From Terrabacter aerolatus (GTDB lineage Bacteria > Actinomycetota > Actinomycetes > Actinomycetales > Dermatophilaceae): DNA of 64,000 nt. Below are positions 61,319-64,000 of this stretch, in pieces. Position 1 is the first letter of the stretch, and the number at the start of each line of letters is the position of its first letter. The translations under genes were made by a program, and so were the position numbers. The notes beneath the pieces are model-generated. The model saw only the letters and a program-made list of their open reading frames with translations. It was not told the origin of the DNA and searched no databases. The stretch is from assembly GCF_007991735.1 (NCBI RefSeq), contig NZ_BJYX01000009.1, positions 62,001-126,000 on the forward strand, in the 5' to 3' direction.

Positions 61319-61669
61319 ATGAAGGCCCGTCCGACCCGCGCCGTCTCGGTCGGTGTGCTGACCTGCGCCTTCGTGCTCGCGGGCTGCTCCACGGACGCCT
61401 CCACGGACGCGGCCGCTCCGGGGCCGTCGGCGTCCCGCGGTCCCGCGCACCCGACGTCCGCCTCGATCACGCACCCCGCCGGTTCGAGCTCTTCGGGGTC
61501 GGGCGACGAGGTGACGATTCGCTCCCGTGGTTTCACCGTCGTGCCCCGGGAGGGGTGGGTCGGGGCCGCCGACCGGGTCCACCTGCCCACCCTGACCTCG
61601 TCGCGGCCCGATGCGACGTCCGCGGTGACCGAGCTCGACACGCTGCTCTCGACCTGGGCGCGGACGTAG
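61319..61669 (+). CDS. Small lipoprotein
   Basis: The product has 116 residues from ATG 61319, a possible leaderless start (TTGGAT eight bases upstream). The signal peptide ends in the lipobox VLAGC with Cys23, followed by an Ala/Ser/Pro linker. Only about 50 residues of possible folded domain remain (VTIRSRGFTVVPREGWVGAA to LSTWART). The G-F-x-V-x-P-x-x-GW start resembles the beginning of the domain in the next gene, but the rest is missing, so this may be a reduced paralogue. Function unknown. Confidence 0.68.
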   Translation: MKARPTRAVSVGVLTCAFVLAGCSTDASTDAAAPGPSASRGPAHPTSASITHPAGSSSSGSGDEVTIRSRGFTVVPREGWVGAADRVHLPTLTSSRPDATSAVTELDTLLSTWART

Positions 61670-61673
61670 CGGC

Positions 61674-62312
61674 ATGACCGGGCGGGCGAAGTCGTCGACG
61701 CTCCTGCTCCCGGCGCTCGCCCTCGCGGCGACCGCCGGGCTGGCCGGGTGCTCCGGCGACCCCACCCCGACGCCTCCGCCGCCTGCGGACACCGGAGTCG
61801 TGCACCTGCCGACGTCCGTGCCCCCGACGACCGACAGCGCCGGCCATCGCATCGAGCCGCTGCCCGTCCCCGGCGCGGCCGTGGCGATGAGCCAGGAGCG
61901 CATCCGTGGCCTCGACTACAGCTTCGCCAAGCCCGTCGGGTGGAGCAAGGCCGACCGCGACCTCAGCCCGAAGCCCGACACCCTCGTGCAACCCGACGAC
62001 GACGGCGTCCGGGCGTTCATCGCCGTGGAGCGACCCATCGCGATCGGCTCGCACTCCCTCTCCGAGGTCGTCGACGGCCTCCGCAGCGGGTTCGAGGCCA
62101 AGGGCCTGCGCCCCCTGGCCGCGACCGAGCGCGACGTCGCCGGCTACCACGCCATGGGCATCGTCGTCGACCAGTCGGACCAGGTCCGCGACGTCTACTA
62201 CGTCGTCGCCTACACCGAGCAGGTCCACGCGATCCGCCTGACCTACGACCCCTCCCACCCGGAGGCCCTCGGCGTCTTCCGCGCCGTGCTCGACTCCTGG
62301 TCGTGGGGGTGA
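61674..62312 (+). CDS. Lipoprotein with PsbP/LpqN-like domain
   Basis: The product has 212 residues from ATG 61674, four bases after the previous stop. The signal peptide ends in GLAGC with Cys26; a Pro/Thr linker follows. The extracytoplasmic domain begins GLDYSFAKPVGWSKADRDLS and ends FRAVLDSWSWG, with VRDVYYVVAYTEQVHAIRLT in the middle. The start and the closing LDSW helix resemble PsbP- or LpqN-type lipoproteins. The function is not known. It is cotranscribed with the small lipoprotein. Confidence 0.78.
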   Translation: MTGRAKSSTLLLPALALAATAGLAGCSGDPTPTPPPPADTGVVHLPTSVPPTTDSAGHRIEPLPVPGAAVAMSQERIRGLDYSFAKPVGWSKADRDLSPKPDTLVQPDDDGVRAFIAVERPIAIGSHSLSEVVDGLRSGFEAKGLRPLAATERDVAGYHAMGIVVDQSDQVRDVYYVVAYTEQVHAIRLTYDPSHPEALGVFRAVLDSWSWG

Positions 62313-62373
62313 CGCGTGCCCCCGGGACTTAACCGCGTGACGCGGCCACACGGCATACGACAGGCTTGACGTC

Positions 62374-64000
62374 GTGGGCCACGTCGACGTCAACTCCATC
62401 TCCTTCAGCCTGCCCGACGGCAGGCCGCTCCTCAACGACGTCTCGGTGCGGGTCGGTGAGGGCGCCAAGGTGGCGCTCATCGGACCCAACGGCACGGGCA
62501 AGACGACGCTGACCCGCATCATCGCCGGCGACCTCGCAGCCCACGAGGGTGCCGTGACGCGCTCGGGTGGGCTCGGCGTCATGCGCCAGTTCATCGGCAA
62601 GGTCCGCGACGACACGACCGTGCGCGACCTGCTCGTGTCGGTCGCCCCCGACCGGATCCGCCACGCCGCCGAGGAGGTCGACCGCACCGAGCTGCTCATG
62701 ATGGAGCGCGACTCCGAGGACGACCAGATGGCCTACGCCCACGCGCTCGTGGAGTGGGGGGAGGCGGGCGGCTACGAGCAGGAGACCCTGTGGGACAAGT
62801 GCACCGTCGCGGCCCTCGGCATCGCGTACGAGCAGGCGCAGTGGCGCAAGGTCACGACGCTCTCCGGCGGTGAGCAGAAGCGCCTCGTCCTCGAGGCGCT
62901 GCTGCGTGGACCCGAGGAGGTCCTGCTGCTCGACGAGCCGGACAACTACCTCGACGTGCCGACCAAGCGGTGGCTCGAGGAGGCCCTCGTCGCCTCGCCC
63001 AAGACGGTGCTCTTCATCAGCCACGACCGTGAGCTGCTCGACCGCGTCGCCACCCGCGTCGCAACCCTCGAGCCGGGCGGCGCGGGCGCCACCCTGTGGG
63101 TGCACCCGGGACGCTTCGCGACCTATGCCCAGGCCCGCAGCGACCGCAACGACCGGCTCGAGGAGCTGCGGCGGCGCTGGGACGAGGAGCACGTCAAGCT
63201 CAAGACGCTCGTGCAGACCCTCAAGGTCAAGGCCAAGTTCAACGACGGCATGGCCTCGCGCTACCAGGCCGCCCAGACCCGCCTCGCGAAGTTCGAGCAG
63301 GCGGGGCCGCCCGAGGAGACGCCGATGACCCAGTCGGTCAAGATGCGCCTCACCGGCGGACGAACGGCCAAGCGCGCCATCGTCGCGACGGGCCTCGAGC
63401 TGACCGGCCTCATGAAGCCGTTCGACCTCGAGGTCTGGTACGGCGAGCGCGTCGCGATCCTCGGCAGCAACGGCTCGGGCAAGTCCCACTTCCTGCGGCT
63501 GCTCGCGTGCGGGGGCACCGACCCCGAGCGCGAGCACCAGCCCGTCGGCGACGTGCGCCCCGTCCCCGTCGAGCACTCCGGCGTCGTGCGGCTCGGCTCG
63601 CGCGTGCGCCCGGGATGGTTCGCCCAGACGCACGAGCACCCCTCGCTCATGGGGCGCACGCTGCTCGAGATCCTGCACCGCGGGGACGAGCACCGTGAGG
63701 GTCGCCCGCGCGAACAGGCCGCCGGCGCCCTCGACCGCTACGAGCTGGCCCGGTCCGGCGAGCAGCGGTTCGAGTCGCTGTCGGGCGGTCAGCAGGCGCG
63801 TTTCCAGATCCTGCTGCTCGAGCTGTCGGGGGCGACGATGCTGCTGCTCGACGAGCCCACCGACAACCTCGACCTGCAGTCGGCCGAGGCCCTGGAGGAG
63901 GGGCTCGACCGCTTCGAGGGGACCGTCGTCGCCGTCACCCACGACCGGTGGTTCGCGCGCGGCTTCGACCGTTTCCTCGTCTTCGGGGCCGACGGGCGGG
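62374..64000 (+). CDS. ABC-F family ATP-binding protein (3' end beyond window)
   Basis: This is a tandem ATPase without membrane segments. About 542 residues are seen from GTG 62374 and the frame is open at the right edge. The first domain has Walker A GPNGTGKTT at 37-45, LSGGEQKRLVLEAL near 163 and LLLDEPDNYLDVP near 184. The linker helices (RRRWDEEHVKLKTLVQTLKV) follow. The second domain has GSNGSGKSHF near 365, LSGGQQARFQILLLEL near 468 and LLLDEPTDNLDL. LDEPDNYLD and the linker fit ABC-F translation factors; which subgroup is uncertain, so a resistance role cannot be claimed. Confidence 0.9.
   Translation, partial: MGHVDVNSISFSLPDGRPLLNDVSVRVGEGAKVALIGPNGTGKTTLTRIIAGDLAAHEGAVTRSGGLGVMRQFIGKVRDDTTVRDLLVSVAPDRIRHAAEEVDRTELLMMERDSEDDQMAYAHALVEWGEAGGYEQETLWDKCTVAALGIAYEQAQWRKVTTLSGGEQKRLVLEALLRGPEEVLLLDEPDNYLDVPTKRWLEEALVASPKTVLFISHDRELLDRVATRVATLEPGGAGATLWVHPGRFATYAQARSDRNDRLEELRRRWDEEHVKLKTLVQTLKVKAKFNDGMASRYQAAQTRLAKFEQAGPPEETPMTQSVKMRLTGGRTAKRAIVATGLELTGLMKPFDLEVWYGERVAILGSNGSGKSHFLRLLACGGTDPEREHQPVGDVRPVPVEHSGVVRLGSRVRPGWFAQTHEHPSLMGRTLLEILHRGDEHREGRPREQAAGALDRYELARSGEQRFESLSGGQQARFQILLLELSGATMLLLDEPTDNLDLQSAEALEEGLDRFEGTVVAVTHDRWFARGFDRFLVFGADGR

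Noticed and set aside
62374-64000. Calling the ABC-F protein an antibiotic resistance factor
   Set aside because: The C-terminal end is missing and housekeeping ABC-F proteins share the same motifs.

Overview
The window is a chromosomal core region of a very GC-rich actinobacterium. The mce locus, the RpoB, RpoC and ribosomal protein sequences, the many GTG and TTG starts, -10 boxes of the TANNNT type and frequent leaderless genes all point to Actinomycetota. A member of Micrococcales near Intrasporangiaceae is my best guess; this is inference from memory of protein style, not a search. No tRNA, rRNA, insertion sequence, prophage or CRISPR array is visible.

Layout, left to right. At 1-352 lies the start of a minus-strand membrane protein cut by the window edge. 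At 436-1790 is rplJ-rplL with promoter, L10-type leader and terminator. At 1790-2151 is a gene-free stretch of imperfect repeats. At 2152-6413 are a glyoxylate-type aminotransferase coupled to a GlcD-type FAD oxidase (both minus), an unrecognised plus-strand gene and a DUF4178 gene. At 6563-18005 is a complete mce lipid-transport operon: an MceG/Mkl ATPase, two YrbE permeases, MceA to MceF (MceE a lipoprotein) and two Mce-associated membrane proteins, almost all joined by start/stop overlaps. At 18129-20191 is the agmatine-to-putrescine pair aguB-aguA, then a DUF4282 membrane protein.

At 21155-28836 is rpoB-rpoC. At 28972-29598 is a leaderless conserved gene. At 29700-34481 is the str operon rpsL-rpsG-fusA-tuf. 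At 34687-38608 is an accessory segment: methyltransferase, a small frameshifted gene, a lipoprotein, an M18 aminopeptidase and a DUF393 protein. At 38686-48804 are the S10 and spc ribosomal operons, followed by secY-adk-map. At 51817-55709 are a beta-lactamase-fold serine hydrolase, a DHA2 transporter and a HIT-like protein. At 55876-60235 is infA-rpmJ-rpsM-rpsK-rpsD-rpoA-rplQ, then truA, two small lipoproteins and a partial ABC-F ATPase running off the right end.

The window therefore carries most of the translation and transcription machinery, with an envelope lipid importer lodged between rplL and rpoB. The most interesting unexplained signals are in RNA leaders and spacers. The rpsL and rpsJ leaders share two sequence blocks, one of them 24 nt identical. 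A heptamer GTATGCC/GGCATAC recurs about 30 times and forms the arms of long perfect hairpins at the rpoB/rpoC, rpsG/fusA and rpsD/rpoA junctions. L17 carries an appended C-terminal domain and L29 a lysine-rich tail. I found no obviously new multi-gene system.
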